From: Muribaculum sp.
Lineage (GTDB): Bacteria > Bacteroidota > Bacteroidia > Bacteroidales > Muribaculaceae
DNA: 64,000 nucleotides
Assembly: GCA_009775095.1 (NCBI GenBank)
Contig: VSOZ01000012.1
Coordinates: 29,340 to 93,339, forward strand
Reading direction: 5' to 3'
The notes beneath the pieces are model-generated. The model made no database searches. It saw nothing but the letters and a program-made list of their open reading frames with translations, and had not been told where the DNA came from. Within the stretch, counting starts at the first letter, position 1. Each line of letters starts with the position of its first letter. Shown here one piece after another: positions 8,572-17,870 of this stretch. The position numbers were made by a program, and so were the translations under genes.

Positions 8572-9966
8572 TTAATAACCGGGATTCTGCCATAGAATGG
8601 TCTTGTCGTTAATACGCTCGATTTCAGTCGAAGGTATGGGATAAAGCATCTGATAATCCAATATGGTAAGACCTTCATTTGCCGCAGCTTCCATAGCTCC
8701 GCCCAAACGCACCGAGTCAAACCAACGATGTCCCTCGTAAGGAAACTCTTTCTGACGCTCAAGCATGACAGCCTTGCGGAAAGCATCGCGATCGGGCAGG
8801 TCGGCTATGTCTATGGGAGCCAGACCGGCACGCGTATGCACTGCATTGAGAGCATTGAGCGCCGGCGAGTCCTGACGGTTGCTGTAGCCTACCTCGTTAA
8901 GAGCCTCGGCGTACATGAGCATGACATCGGCATATCTGAGGATTACGTTGTCGGCGCCATACTGGCGTGTAGTAGCGTCGCGGGTGTCATAGAACTTACG
9001 CATCAGATGAGTGTTGACGTCGGGCACTTTGACATACTCAAGCAACTGCGAGCGACGGTCGGCGGGAGTATAAAGCTCGTTGAGAGTACGTGTACGGTTA
9101 TTGTCATCTGTAAGGTTGGTGAGTGCATACCAAGCGCCGTGTCCCTCACCCACTACGGTCTTGTTGTAGCGAACGGCAAATATAATCTCGGAATTCATCT
9201 TGTTTTCCACGTCAAATACATCAAGTACATCTGGCAGAAGTGAATAAGATCCTATCATGCCCTCAAGCAGTGAAGCCGCTTTGTCGGGATGACCAAACGT
9301 AAGATACACTTTGGCAAGGAGCGCCTTGGCGGCTCCGCTTGTAGCACGTCCTATATCGGACTTGGGATATGATGCGGGGAGCATGTTGTCGTTGACTATC
9401 ATCTCAAGATCGCCGGCTATGTAACCGTACATCTCGTCAACCGAAGGACGAGCAAGTTTTAATGCTTCGTCAACCGACACGACCTTACGGGCCACCGGCA
9501 CTGTTCCCCAAGCACGATACATGTTAAAGTAAGTCAGAGCACGTATGAACATGGCTTCGGCCTTGAACTGATTGCGCTTGACAGCGTCGAATTGCGCGTC
9601 ATCTATACGGTCGAGCACCATATTGCAGCGGTATACACCGTTATTGAAGTTGGCCCAGAGGTCATCAAGTATGCCGTTGGCCGGAGTCTCCTTGAACTTG
9701 TCAATGTCATAACGGTCCTGTGTGCCCGCCGTAGGAGCGTTGAGAGTAAGGTTGTCACTGCGGTACTCGCACATCTCGATGTAAAAATTCATTTGAGTCT
9801 GCAATTTGGCATAACAACCGTTTACAGCGATCTCGAAGTCGCTTTCGGTCTTGTATATCTTGTCTACCGTCACCTGATCGTCGGGCTGCAGATCAAAAAA
9901 GCTGTCGCTGCATGATGTCAGCACCAATAATGAGGCTGCGGTAATTGCCGTCAATAGTTTTTTCAT
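8572..9966 (-). CDS. RagB/SusD family outer-membrane lipoprotein
   Basis: The 464-residue protein starts with a lipoprotein signal ending LTSC (C19) and shows SusD-family features: TPR-like helices in the N-terminal half, a NNGVYRCNMVLDRID region, and a C-terminal KEFPYEGHRWFDSVRLG segment typical of the family. SusD proteins form the lid of the SusC channel at the cell surface and bind the nutrient. It follows susC by 18 bases. The ligand is unknown; the operon suggests a glycerophosphodiester or phospholipid-derived compound rather than a glycan. Confidence 0.93.
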   Translation of the reverse strand: MKKLLTAITAASLLVLTSCSDSFFDLQPDDQVTVDKIYKTESDFEIAVNGCYAKLQTQMNFYIEMCEYRSDNLTLNAPTAGTQDRYDIDKFKETPANGILDDLWANFNNGVYRCNMVLDRIDDAQFDAVKRNQFKAEAMFIRALTYFNMYRAWGTVPVARKVVSVDEALKLARPSVDEMYGYIAGDLEMIVNDNMLPASYPKSDIGRATSGAAKALLAKVYLTFGHPDKAASLLEGMIGSYSLLPDVLDVFDVENKMNSEIIFAVRYNKTVVGEGHGAWYALTNLTDDNNRTRTLNELYTPADRRSQLLEYVKVPDVNTHLMRKFYDTRDATTRQYGADNVILRYADVMLMYAEALNEVGYSNRQDSPALNALNAVHTRAGLAPIDIADLPDRDAFRKAVMLERQKEFPYEGHRWFDSVRLGGAMEAAANEGLTILDYQMLYPIPSTEIERINDKTILWQNPGY

Positions 9967-9984
9967 TTTTGTGATTTTATAAAA

Positions 9985-12900
9985 TTAGAAAGTGGTTAAG
10001 TTAAGGCCTATCATAAACGTACGGGCCAAGGGATATGTACCGTAGTCCTCGCCGGGAGTAAGCGCGTTGCTGTTGCGCAGACTCACTTCGGGATTGTAAC
10101 CCGAATAATCGGTCCAAGTATACAGATTGTTGGCCGAGAAGTAGATGCGGCACTTCTCGATGTAGAGTTTCTTTGTCCAATGAGAAGGCAGCGTATAGCC
10201 CACGGTTATATTCTGCAGGCGCAGATATGAGCCGTCCTCAAGATGCCATGTCGACGTACGGGCGTTGTAGCCAGTCTGCTTGCGGTTGGCGCGGTTTGTA
10301 AGTCCGTCGCCTATGTTTGTCGGGCTTTGCCAGCGGTTAAGGCTCGCTACGGTGCCGTTTACATTACCCTCCATATTATCGAGATAACGGCGATTGAGGT
10401 TCAGAATCTCATTGCCGTACACACCTTGGAAGGCTATGGCAAAGTCAAGACCCTTGTAGGCGAGAGTACCGTTGAAGCCGTAAGTGAAGTCGGGCATATA
10501 GTTACCTACTATGGTACGGTCCTTGTTGACATCGAGTACTCCGTCACCGTCCACGTCGACAAAACGGAAGTCACCGGGACGAGCGTTGTTAAAGTGAGGA
10601 TAAGACTTCAGATCCTCCTCATTACGGAATATTCCGTCCTGTACGAGCAGATAATATGAACCTATAGGCTTACCCACCTGCGTGATGTAATAAGCGTGTT
10701 CAACGCTACCCGACGATATTATCGGAGCATTCTGCTGGCCGAGAGCCTTTACTTCGTTGGTATTCTTTGACCAAGTGGCATTGAACGAGTAGCTCAATCC
10801 GTTTTTGTAGGAGTGTGACGAACCTAATGAAAGCTCCCAACCGCGGTTGTTGACCTGACCTATGTTCATCAGCGTCGTGCTGTAGCCGGTAGGACGCGGA
10901 ACGGGCACATTGAGGAGCATGTCGTAAGTATCGGCATAATAGTATTCAGCCGTAAGTTTCAGATATCCGTTAAGCGCAAGAAGGTCAAGACCGGCATTGA
11001 TCATAGAAGTCTTTTCCCAAGTCAGGTCGGGATTGTCGATACCGGTAGGTTTGTAACCGCTGTTCAACGAGCCGCTGCCCGAACCGAATATATAATCATC
11101 CTGATCCATCGTGGACAGATGGCGGTAATTGCCGATCTGGAAGTTACCGGTCTTGCCGTAGCTGAAGCGCAACTTACCGTCATCCAACCAGTTCATAGCA
11201 CTGATATTACGGAAGAAATCCTCACCGGTAAAACGCCATGCGGCCGATGCCGAAGGGAAGTAGCCCCAACGATTGTTTTTACCGAAGCGTGAAGAGCCGT
11301 CGGCACGTATAGCGGCCGAAAGCATATAGATGCCGCGGTAGCTGTACTGCGCACGTGCGAGATATGATGCGAGCGACCACTCTGTTGTCTGTGAATTTCC
11401 GTCAGAAACAGTTCCACCGGTTATAGTCTGTATATAATCGTTAGGATAGTCGGTGGCCTTTACATAAACACCTTTGTAAGTCTCTTTCTGGGCCGACTGT
11501 ACAACTACGGCGCTGACAGTATGGTCGCCGAAATCGGCATTATAGTTAAGCTGATTTTCAAGGAGCCAGTTATAGTAGCTGCCGTTGGAAGCCTCCCCTA
11601 CAGGATTGGACTGTTTGTCATAATAGTCCTTGCCGAGCAGAGGAAGTGAACCGGAGCGATACTTTTCGTTATTGGCCCCGTAGTAGTTTCCGCCAAACGA
11701 TGTCTGAAACGAAAAGCCACGACCGAAATCAAAGCCGACAAAAGCACGTCCCGTGAAAGCGAAACGAGTGACATCGTCTTTCTGCAACGTAGCGAGAGCC
11801 ACAGGGTTGAGCACTTCATTGTGCTGATAGTCATTGCCTATACGCCAATATCCGTTGCCCTGATAATTGAACGAACCGTCGGCATTGTACACGGGCCATA
11901 TCGGGCATGAAGCGAGAGCCGACTGTACTACACCGCCGCTACCGTAAGAGCCTGATGCGTTAACTCGCTTTGATTTTGAATATGACGGCGACATATTGAC
12001 TCCATAACGGAAACGCTGGTACTTACCGTCAAGATTCATACGTAGCGAGTACTTCTCAAAGTCGGAGTTTATGATTATACCCTCTTTGCTCAAATAATTA
12101 CCTGAGAAGAAATAATTTACAGTCTCGGTCTTGCCCGATACGGTGACGTTATGGCTCGTAGAGAAACCGGTGCGGAATATTTCGTCCTGCCAATCGGTAT
12201 CGGTAAGATTGGGTTCACCGGTAAGATAAGGCAACAGCTCAATAGGATAATTGCTGAACGACTCTGGACGGCTGCCGTTAGGGTCGGTACCGCCGGGATG
12301 AAGATCCCAGTAAGCATTGTCATGCGCCTCTTTTGACAACTGCGCATACTGATAGGCATTCATCATGTCAATCTTCTTTGACACCTTATCCCATGCGGCA
12401 TATCCGTCATAGGTGACCTTCACGCGCTCTGAGGCTCCCTTCTTTGTGGTTATGATGATGACACCGTTGGAGCCGCGCGAACCATAGATAGCCGCAGCCG
12501 AAGCATCCTTGAGCACTTCGAGCGACTCTATGTCATTAGGATTGATATTTCCGAGACCGTTGTCCATCGGCACACCGTCAACGATGTAAAGGGGGTCATT
12601 GCCGGCAGTGGCCGAACTCACACCACGTACGCGTACCATAATATTGTTGCCTTCGGGATCGCCCGAGGTCTGCATTACCTGTACACCCGGCATTTTACCG
12701 GCCATCGACTGACGGAAATCGGAGTTAGGCAGATTGGCTATGTCCTCCGACTTTATCTGTGATATAGCCGTCGACACATCTCGTTTTTTAACTGTACCGT
12801 AGCCGATAACCACTACCTCATCGAGCACCTCGGCATTTTCGGAAAGTGTAAAATCGTACACGTCTTTAGCGCCTACCGTAAAAGCGATCGGCTGGTAACC

Positions 12901-13422
12901 GATATACGATACATTTACTGTAGCCCCTTCCGGCACTTTATCAATAGTAAAGTTACCGTCAAAGTCAGTCGATACGCCGTTAGAGGTACCGTCGACAATA
13001 ACCGACGCTCCTATAACCGGCTCACCTTCGGGATCAATTATAGTCCCCGAAATCTTTTTTGTCTTTGCATTTGCCGGCACGGTAGCCCGTGAAGCGTCGC
13101 CAGAAGCCTTGACTATGGCTATGGACTTGTCGGAAACGAGGTCATAGGTAAGACCGCTCCCTTTAAGAGCCATATCGAGAGCCTTGGTTACAGGAATATT
13201 CTCACATGACAAGGTTATGCCGACCTTATCGGCGACAGACGAGTCTTTGTAAGAAAAACGATAGGTGGTTTGGTGCTCTATGGCACTCAGCACTTGTGTT
13301 AGCGTCGCGTCCTTAAAATTGAGCGTAACATGCTGGATGTCGTTTGCCATGGCATTGATACATCCGGTTATTACGACCAAAAGGGTGAGGACACATTTAC
13401 GCAATCTACTCTTTTGAATCAT
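9985..13422 (-). CDS. SusC/RagA TonB-dependent outer-membrane transporter with STN domain
   Basis: An 1145-residue receptor. After a signal peptide (about 1-26) comes an STN domain (about 30-105), which in the family contacts the FecR anti-sigma factor. A carboxypeptidase-regulatory-like domain (about 124-205) follows, then the plug with the SusC hallmark DPLYIVDGVPMD and a YGSRGSNGVIIITTKKG segment, then the 22-strand barrel. It imports the nutrient captured by SusD using TonB energy. The STN domain with adjacent fecR and ECF sigma genes indicates self-induction by substrate. Confidence 0.95.
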   Translation of the reverse strand: MIQKSRLRKCVLTLLVVITGCINAMANDIQHVTLNFKDATLTQVLSAIEHQTTYRFSYKDSSVADKVGITLSCENIPVTKALDMALKGSGLTYDLVSDKSIAIVKASGDASRATVPANAKTKKISGTIIDPEGEPVIGASVIVDGTSNGVSTDFDGNFTIDKVPEGATVNVSYIGYQPIAFTVGAKDVYDFTLSENAEVLDEVVVIGYGTVKKRDVSTAISQIKSEDIANLPNSDFRQSMAGKMPGVQVMQTSGDPEGNNIMVRVRGVSSATAGNDPLYIVDGVPMDNGLGNINPNDIESLEVLKDASAAAIYGSRGSNGVIIITTKKGASERVKVTYDGYAAWDKVSKKIDMMNAYQYAQLSKEAHDNAYWDLHPGGTDPNGSRPESFSNYPIELLPYLTGEPNLTDTDWQDEIFRTGFSTSHNVTVSGKTETVNYFFSGNYLSKEGIIINSDFEKYSLRMNLDGKYQRFRYGVNMSPSYSKSKRVNASGSYGSGGVVQSALASCPIWPVYNADGSFNYQGNGYWRIGNDYQHNEVLNPVALATLQKDDVTRFAFTGRAFVGFDFGRGFSFQTSFGGNYYGANNEKYRSGSLPLLGKDYYDKQSNPVGEASNGSYYNWLLENQLNYNADFGDHTVSAVVVQSAQKETYKGVYVKATDYPNDYIQTITGGTVSDGNSQTTEWSLASYLARAQYSYRGIYMLSAAIRADGSSRFGKNNRWGYFPSASAAWRFTGEDFFRNISAMNWLDDGKLRFSYGKTGNFQIGNYRHLSTMDQDDYIFGSGSGSLNSGYKPTGIDNPDLTWEKTSMINAGLDLLALNGYLKLTAEYYYADTYDMLLNVPVPRPTGYSTTLMNIGQVNNRGWELSLGSSHSYKNGLSYSFNATWSKNTNEVKALGQQNAPIISSGSVEHAYYITQVGKPIGSYYLLVQDGIFRNEEDLKSYPHFNNARPGDFRFVDVDGDGVLDVNKDRTIVGNYMPDFTYGFNGTLAYKGLDFAIAFQGVYGNEILNLNRRYLDNMEGNVNGTVASLNRWQSPTNIGDGLTNRANRKQTGYNARTSTWHLEDGSYLRLQNITVGYTLPSHWTKKLYIEKCRIYFSANNLYTWTDYSGYNPEVSLRNSNALTPGEDYGTYPLARTFMIGLNLTTF

Positions 13423-13570
13423 GGATTAAGTTTTGGATGGTTTAATAATTACTATAATCTACCACGGTAGACAAGAATACTCAAACCGAGGTACCATCCT
13501 CAATCCATGTTTTAAAACATATTAACCTATTAATTTAAGATTTCACCAAACAAGAAGATAATATGACACC
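13423..13570 (-). promoter_or_regulatory. Leader/promoter region of susC
   Basis: This 148-bp gap separates fecR from susC and should hold the promoter read by the ECF sigma factor. It contains a perfect 14-base palindrome at 13507-13520 (ATGTTTTAAAACAT) and a smaller TCTACC/GGTAGA inverted repeat near 13458-13471. I see no perfect housekeeping TAnnTTTG box. The only near match is TATTCTTG, with one mismatch, in the susC direction, which fits use of an alternative sigma factor. Confidence 0.45.
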
Positions 13571-14527
13571 CTATATATATATTGGTATATCAAAACCATA
13601 TACCCGTGAAAGTACAGCATAAGCCTCATCAAGATCATCGGAAGGAAGAGTACCGGTAAACGTATCGTTCAAAGCACTTTTTACTGCTGAAGATACGGTA
13701 ATGCCGTAAGCATCCTCAATACGCGACACAAGCTCTTCGGGAGTGGCGTTGACAAAAATAAGCTCATGGCGCAACCATGCGGAGCGGGCGGCTATGTCAT
13801 CAGCCTTCGTAACGCTTATATCGCCGGTCGAACGATCGACAAGAGCCACATGCCCTGGAGTAAGCGATACGGCATCGGATGTTTTATCAGATTTCAGCTC
13901 TACACTTCCGTTATCGAGAGCCACCTCGGTAAAATCATCATCGGGGCGTGCCAACAGATTGAATGAAGTACCCTTTACCACTATCTCAAGCCCCTGAACC
14001 GTTATATGAAACGGATGATCCGCATCTTTACTTACATTAAAATATGCCTCACCGGTAAATCTCACCTTTCTTTTGCCGTCGACATAATCGGCATAATATC
14101 CTATATTACTGTCTGAGTTAAGAGAAACCTCACTTCCGTCGGGCAACATAACTTTAGCACGTTCGCCTTTGGCGGTAATCACATGGCTCTGTCGCGGATC
14201 GGTCCCCGAATAATTGCCGTTTAAATATAGATATACTGTAGCAACGACAAACAGAGGCAATAATATTGTAGCGGCAAGAGATACGACTTTTATCCACGCC
14301 GAACGACGCGGCTTACGGCTCTCCTCGATTCTTCGGTCTATGTCAGCTTTCATTCGCATCAAGGATTCGTCCATGTCGCACGACCGGGCATCCAGAAATT
14401 CGTCCCAGTCTTTTAACATCGCATCGCCGATCTCTTCGTCAGATAACGTATTAACCTGTTCACGAAGTTTCTTTAATTCTTCGGGAGTAAGATTGTCATT
14501 TATATATTTCCTATTTAAATCATCCAT
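13571..14527 (-). CDS. FecR-family anti-sigma factor
   Basis: The 318-residue protein has a cytoplasmic N-terminal part (about 1-78), one transmembrane helix (about 80-103) and a periplasmic FecR domain with the characteristic VMLPDGSEVSLNSDSNI and FNVSKDADHPFHI segments, ending in an STN-like C-terminal portion. FecR proteins hold or activate the partner ECF sigma factor and receive the signal from the receptor's STN domain. It sits 21 bases after the sigma gene and directly upstream of susC, the classical order. Confidence 0.92.
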   Translation of the reverse strand: MDDLNRKYINDNLTPEELKKLREQVNTLSDEEIGDAMLKDWDEFLDARSCDMDESLMRMKADIDRRIEESRKPRRSAWIKVVSLAATILLPLFVVATVYLYLNGNYSGTDPRQSHVITAKGERAKVMLPDGSEVSLNSDSNIGYYADYVDGKRKVRFTGEAYFNVSKDADHPFHITVQGLEIVVKGTSFNLLARPDDDFTEVALDNGSVELKSDKTSDAVSLTPGHVALVDRSTGDISVTKADDIAARSAWLRHELIFVNATPEELVSRIEDAYGITVSSAVKSALNDTFTGTLPSDDLDEAYAVLSRVYGFDIPIYI

Positions 14528-14548
14528 TGTAAACTGTGAAAAGGTTGG

Positions 14549-15148
14549 CTATATTATATTGACAATATATACGCGAAAAAGTACCGACAACAGCAACGGA
14601 ATTGCGACAAAAATGTCATTATGCCGCTTGCTCAATTCGTCTTTAAGACGTTTCATGCCCTCCGTTACCGCATTTTTAACCGTCTGCAGGCTAAGGCCCG
14701 TTTTCTGGGCTATCTCCTTGTGCGAAAGTCCGTCAATACGCGAAAGCCTCAGCACGCGGCTCTGTGTTTCGGGCAAAGAGTCCATTACGTCGTAAACCGA
14801 TTTTTCAAATTCGTCATATTCTATGGAAGGAGTGCCGTCAACACTGACCGAATAAGCCTCAGCCGAAACAAAGTCTTCGTATATAGGAGAATTCAGCCTT
14901 GATTTATAGGCATTCACAAGACGATTGCGGGCAATAGTGAACAGCAAAGCTCTCAGTGAATCACTTTTTATAGATTCACGACTGTTCCATAACGCTACAA
15001 ATGTATCCTGAACTATCTCCTCGGCATCCTCACGCGACTTGACATATCGCATGCAAAATCCAAGCAGCTTGGATGCATAAAGTTGATATATCGTGTCAAA
15101 AGCACGCATATCACCTTGTTTTAAATGCGTTATGAGGGTTTGTTCCAT
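14549..15148 (-). CDS. RNA polymerase ECF sigma-70 factor
   Basis: A 199-residue ECF sigma factor. Region 2 spans about residues 10-80 (AFDTIYQLYASKLLGFCMRY, then REDAEEIVQDTFVALW). Region 4 covers about 115-175 with a helix-turn-helix (GLSHKEIAQKTGLSLQTVKN). It is of the Bacteroidetes type paired with FecR and SusC and should direct transcription of the downstream operon. The C-terminus carries an unusual hydrophobic tail (roughly the last 20 residues) that could bind membrane or be a read-through extension. A TAAATTTG box lies at 15178-15171. Confidence 0.92.
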   Translation of the reverse strand: MEQTLITHLKQGDMRAFDTIYQLYASKLLGFCMRYVKSREDAEEIVQDTFVALWNSRESIKSDSLRALLFTIARNRLVNAYKSRLNSPIYEDFVSAEAYSVSVDGTPSIEYDEFEKSVYDVMDSLPETQSRVLRLSRIDGLSHKEIAQKTGLSLQTVKNAVTEGMKRLKDELSKRHNDIFVAIPLLLSVLFRVYIVNII

Positions 15149-15170
15149 TTGCCGAATGTTATTGTCTCCG

Positions 15171-15178
15171 CAAATTTA
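15171..15178 (-). promoter_or_regulatory. Putative -7 box of the sigma/fecR genes
   Basis: TAAATTTG in the minus strand matches the Bacteroidetes -7 consensus TAnnTTTG exactly and lies 23 bases before the sigma factor start codon. A convincing -33 element was not found. Confidence 0.55.
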
Positions 15179-15233
15179 AACATAAATTTCGTAATTACAC
15201 CTGCAGCAATCACATAATTGCATTTCACGCAAT

Positions 15234-16049
15234 TCAAGAATGACCGGGGGTACGGGAGCGAAGTTGCCAGAATGCGACAGCTGCAGCAGCAGCCACGTTG
15301 AGGGAGTCTACATTGTGCGCCATAGGTATACGCACCACGTAGTCGGTCGAGGCTATGGTGTGCTCCGACAGGCCGTCGCCCTCAGTGCCCATGACTATGG
15401 CAAGCCTAGGTTCGGCCGTCAGCACAGGATCGTCAAGCGATATTGAATCTTCGGTAAGGGCCATGGCAGCAGTACGGAAGCCAAGACCGCCAAGTTGCGC
15501 TACAGGCCGGTCAAGCCATGCCCACGGCACAAGAAACACCGACCCCATAGACACTCTGACAGCTCTACGGTTGAGCGGATCGCATGATGACGGCGTGAGA
15601 AGCACTCCGTCAATACCGAGCGCGGCAGCCGAACGAAATATAGCGCCGATGTTGGTGGTATCGACAACACCGTCAATCACAACAATGCGCCGCGCTCCGC
15701 TGCACACTTCGTCAACCGACGGCAGCGCCGGACGACGCATAGCGCACAGCACACCGCGGGTAAGAGTATAGCCCGTCAATGTCGCAAGTAGCTGCCTGTC
15801 GCCCGTATAGACCGGAATGTCGCCGCAACGCTCGATAATCGAGGCCGCGTCGCCGGTAATGTGGCGTCGCTCGCACAACAACGACACCGGAGTATAGCCG
15901 GCATTAAGCGCCACATCGATGACTTTGGGGCTTTCAGCGATAAACAGCCCCTGCTCGGGATGAAGACGATTGCGCAGCTGCGCCTCTGTAAGAGTGGCAT
16001 AAACCTCTACTCCGCTACAGGACAATGAAGATATTTCGATAACGGGCAT
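15234..16049 (-). CDS. TrmH/SpoU-family RNA 2'-O-methyltransferase
   Basis: From the ATG at 16049 the protein has 271 residues; a longer frame to 16106 would extend past the promoter box and is disfavoured. An N-terminal substrate-binding part (about 1-105) precedes the SPOUT knot with its three motifs: DTTNIGAIFRSAAALG, IVMGTEGDGLS and IPMAHNVDSLNVAAAAA. These bind S-adenosylmethionine in a trefoil knot. The enzyme methylates ribose in rRNA or tRNA; the exact nucleotide cannot be assigned. It is divergent from the GH43 gene. Confidence 0.9.
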   Translation of the reverse strand: MPVIEISSLSCSGVEVYATLTEAQLRNRLHPEQGLFIAESPKVIDVALNAGYTPVSLLCERRHITGDAASIIERCGDIPVYTGDRQLLATLTGYTLTRGVLCAMRRPALPSVDEVCSGARRIVVIDGVVDTTNIGAIFRSAAALGIDGVLLTPSSCDPLNRRAVRVSMGSVFLVPWAWLDRPVAQLGGLGFRTAAMALTEDSISLDDPVLTAEPRLAIVMGTEGDGLSEHTIASTDYVVRIPMAHNVDSLNVAAAAAVAFWQLRSRTPGHS

Positions 16050-16075
16050 ATATGTTGTATTACGAGTTGACTCCG

Positions 16076-16083
16076 CAAAGATA
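16076..16083 (-). promoter_or_regulatory. Putative -7 box of the TrmH-type gene
   Basis: TATCTTTG on the minus strand fits TAnnTTTG and lies 26 bases before the ATG at 16049, supporting that start over the upstream one. Confidence 0.5.
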
Positions 16084-16122
16084 GCTAAATTATGCCGTAT
16101 ACACATACAATCGATACGGGGC

Positions 16123-16153
16123 TTGGTATATACGGTCTAATTTCGTAAATTTG
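16123..16153 (+). promoter_or_regulatory. Promoter of the GH43 gene
   Basis: A TTG at 16123-16125 and TAAATTTG at 16146-16153 are separated by 20 bases, an excellent fit to the Bacteroidetes -33/-7 promoter. The box ends 30 bases before the GH43 ATG. Confidence 0.7.
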
Positions 16154-16183
16154 TCATTATACATTTAACTATCACATATTATA

Positions 16184-17800
16184 ATGGACTTGCATAATAA
16201 AACATTGAGAAGAGCGACACTTGCCATAGTGCTGCTCAGTGCGTCAACCGCACCCATGATAACACAAGCGGCCAACCCTATATTACCTATGTGGGAATAT
16301 ATTCCCGACGGGGAGCCTTATGTATTTGAAGATCCTGATAATCCCGGTAAATTCAGAGTGTATTTATACGGATCGCATGACAATCTCGTATCAGAATATT
16401 GCGGTCGTGATCAAGTAGTATGGTCGGCACCGGTAGAAGACCTGAATAACTGGCGTTGCGACGGCATAATATTTGAATCACGCAGAGACGCAGACGGCAA
16501 ACTACTATACGCCAACGGACAGGGCGACGTATTGTATGCCCCCGACGTTACAGTAAAGACCGATGCATCAGGGGAAAAGACCTACTATCTATATCCCAAC
16601 AATCAAGCCGGAGGACGCAATGGATTGATCGCCAAGTCATCGCGCCCCGACGGGCCGTTTGAGGTGTGCAATTGGAGCAAGGATGACCCTACAAAAACCG
16701 ACGGAGATTTACGTTTTGATCCGGCAGTATTTATTGATGATGACGGCAAAGTGTACGGCTATTGGGGCTTTGAAGAGTCATGGGGTGCTGAACTTGACCC
16801 CAATAATATGGCTACGGTAAAACCGGGCACAAAAGCAGTCAAAAATATGATACCGGGCAAATATCAAGACAAGGTATTTCGTTTCTTCGAGGCCTCATCA
16901 ATACGCAAAATCAAGGACAAATATGTCTTTGTATACAGCCGTTGGACCAATGAGGGCGAATTCGGTCTACCGCAGTCCAACTATACACTTGCCTACGCAT
17001 ACTCCGACAATCCGCTCGGCCCTTTCACCTACGGCGGCACAATCATAGACGGACGCGGACGCCTTACTACTCCCGACGGAAAGACCATAGCCACAGCCAC
17101 ACCGGGAGGTAACACTCACGGCAGCATAGTGGAAATAAACGGACAGTGGTATGTGTTCTATCATCGCCAGACAGGCACAAATGAATTTTCACGTCAGGCC
17201 ATGGTGGCCCCCATAGAAGTAAAAGTGACCGAAGGGCCGGGCGGAAAAGTGGAAATATCGGAAGGCGAATATACGTCGGAAGGCTTCGAACTCAACGGGC
17301 TTAACCCTCTTGAACGCCACTCGGCAGGTATAGCGTGCTACTACACCGGTCCGGAACCTGCCCACGCATCGTTTCCCAACTTCCTGTTCACAGGCTCGTA
17401 TGTAGATGCACTGCGTCCTAAAATTGAGAGTTATGACAAGCCCTACGACCTGCGTATCAACCATGCCCCCGTGGTAAACAACACCGCCGGCTCTACGGTA
17501 GGCTACAAATACTTCAATTTTGACGCTCTGTCAGGCGACAATAATGCCAACCTGCTTGTAAACCTTGTACCCGGAGGCATCGACTCTACTGTAAAAATCA
17601 TGATAGACGATCCTGTAAAAGGCAAGGAAATAGGCCGACTTGACATATCCGGCGCACTCGCACAAGAACCGGTAGAATTAAGCATTCCGGTGAAGATCGG
17701 CAAAAATATCAAGGGCAAGCACGCCTTGTTCTTTGTGTTTGACTCTCCGACAAAAGGCAAGTCGACATGCACCCTCAACAATTTTGTATTTTCAAAATAA
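16184..17800 (+). CDS. Secreted glycoside hydrolase, family 43-like
   Basis: The 538-residue protein has a signal peptide (about 1-29) and a five-bladed propeller catalytic domain (about 35-350). Landmarks fit clan GH43: PDGEPYVFEDP (base Asp region), LYAPDVTVK, DPAVFIDDDGKVYGYWG (pKa-modulating Asp) and FFEASSIRK (general acid Glu). The C-terminal region (about 380-538) resembles a CBM6-like beta-sandwich. Members remove arabinofuranose, xylose or galactose from plant polysaccharides; the substrate is not certain. The gene stands alone, with its own promoter and a strong terminator. Confidence 0.85.
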   Translation: MDLHNKTLRRATLAIVLLSASTAPMITQAANPILPMWEYIPDGEPYVFEDPDNPGKFRVYLYGSHDNLVSEYCGRDQVVWSAPVEDLNNWRCDGIIFESRRDADGKLLYANGQGDVLYAPDVTVKTDASGEKTYYLYPNNQAGGRNGLIAKSSRPDGPFEVCNWSKDDPTKTDGDLRFDPAVFIDDDGKVYGYWGFEESWGAELDPNNMATVKPGTKAVKNMIPGKYQDKVFRFFEASSIRKIKDKYVFVYSRWTNEGEFGLPQSNYTLAYAYSDNPLGPFTYGGTIIDGRGRLTTPDGKTIATATPGGNTHGSIVEINGQWYVFYHRQTGTNEFSRQAMVAPIEVKVTEGPGGKVEISEGEYTSEGFELNGLNPLERHSAGIACYYTGPEPAHASFPNFLFTGSYVDALRPKIESYDKPYDLRINHAPVVNNTAGSTVGYKYFNFDALSGDNNANLLVNLVPGGIDSTVKIMIDDPVKGKEIGRLDISGALAQEPVELSIPVKIGKNIKGKHALFFVFDSPTKGKSTCTLNNFVFSK

Positions 17801-17809
17801 ACAGTGATT

Positions 17810-17857
17810 ATAAAAATAAAGAGGATGACCCGGCCGGGTCATCCTCTTTATTTTTAT
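17810..17857. terminator. Bidirectional terminator, 48-bp perfect palindrome
   Basis: Two perfect 24-base arms (17810-17833 and 17834-17857) form a GC-rich core GAGGATGACCCGG flanked by A-rich then T-rich ends on both strands. It lies between the convergent GH43 and MFS genes and would stop transcription from both sides. Confidence 0.9.
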
Positions 17858-17870
17858 CTGTAGCTGAAGA

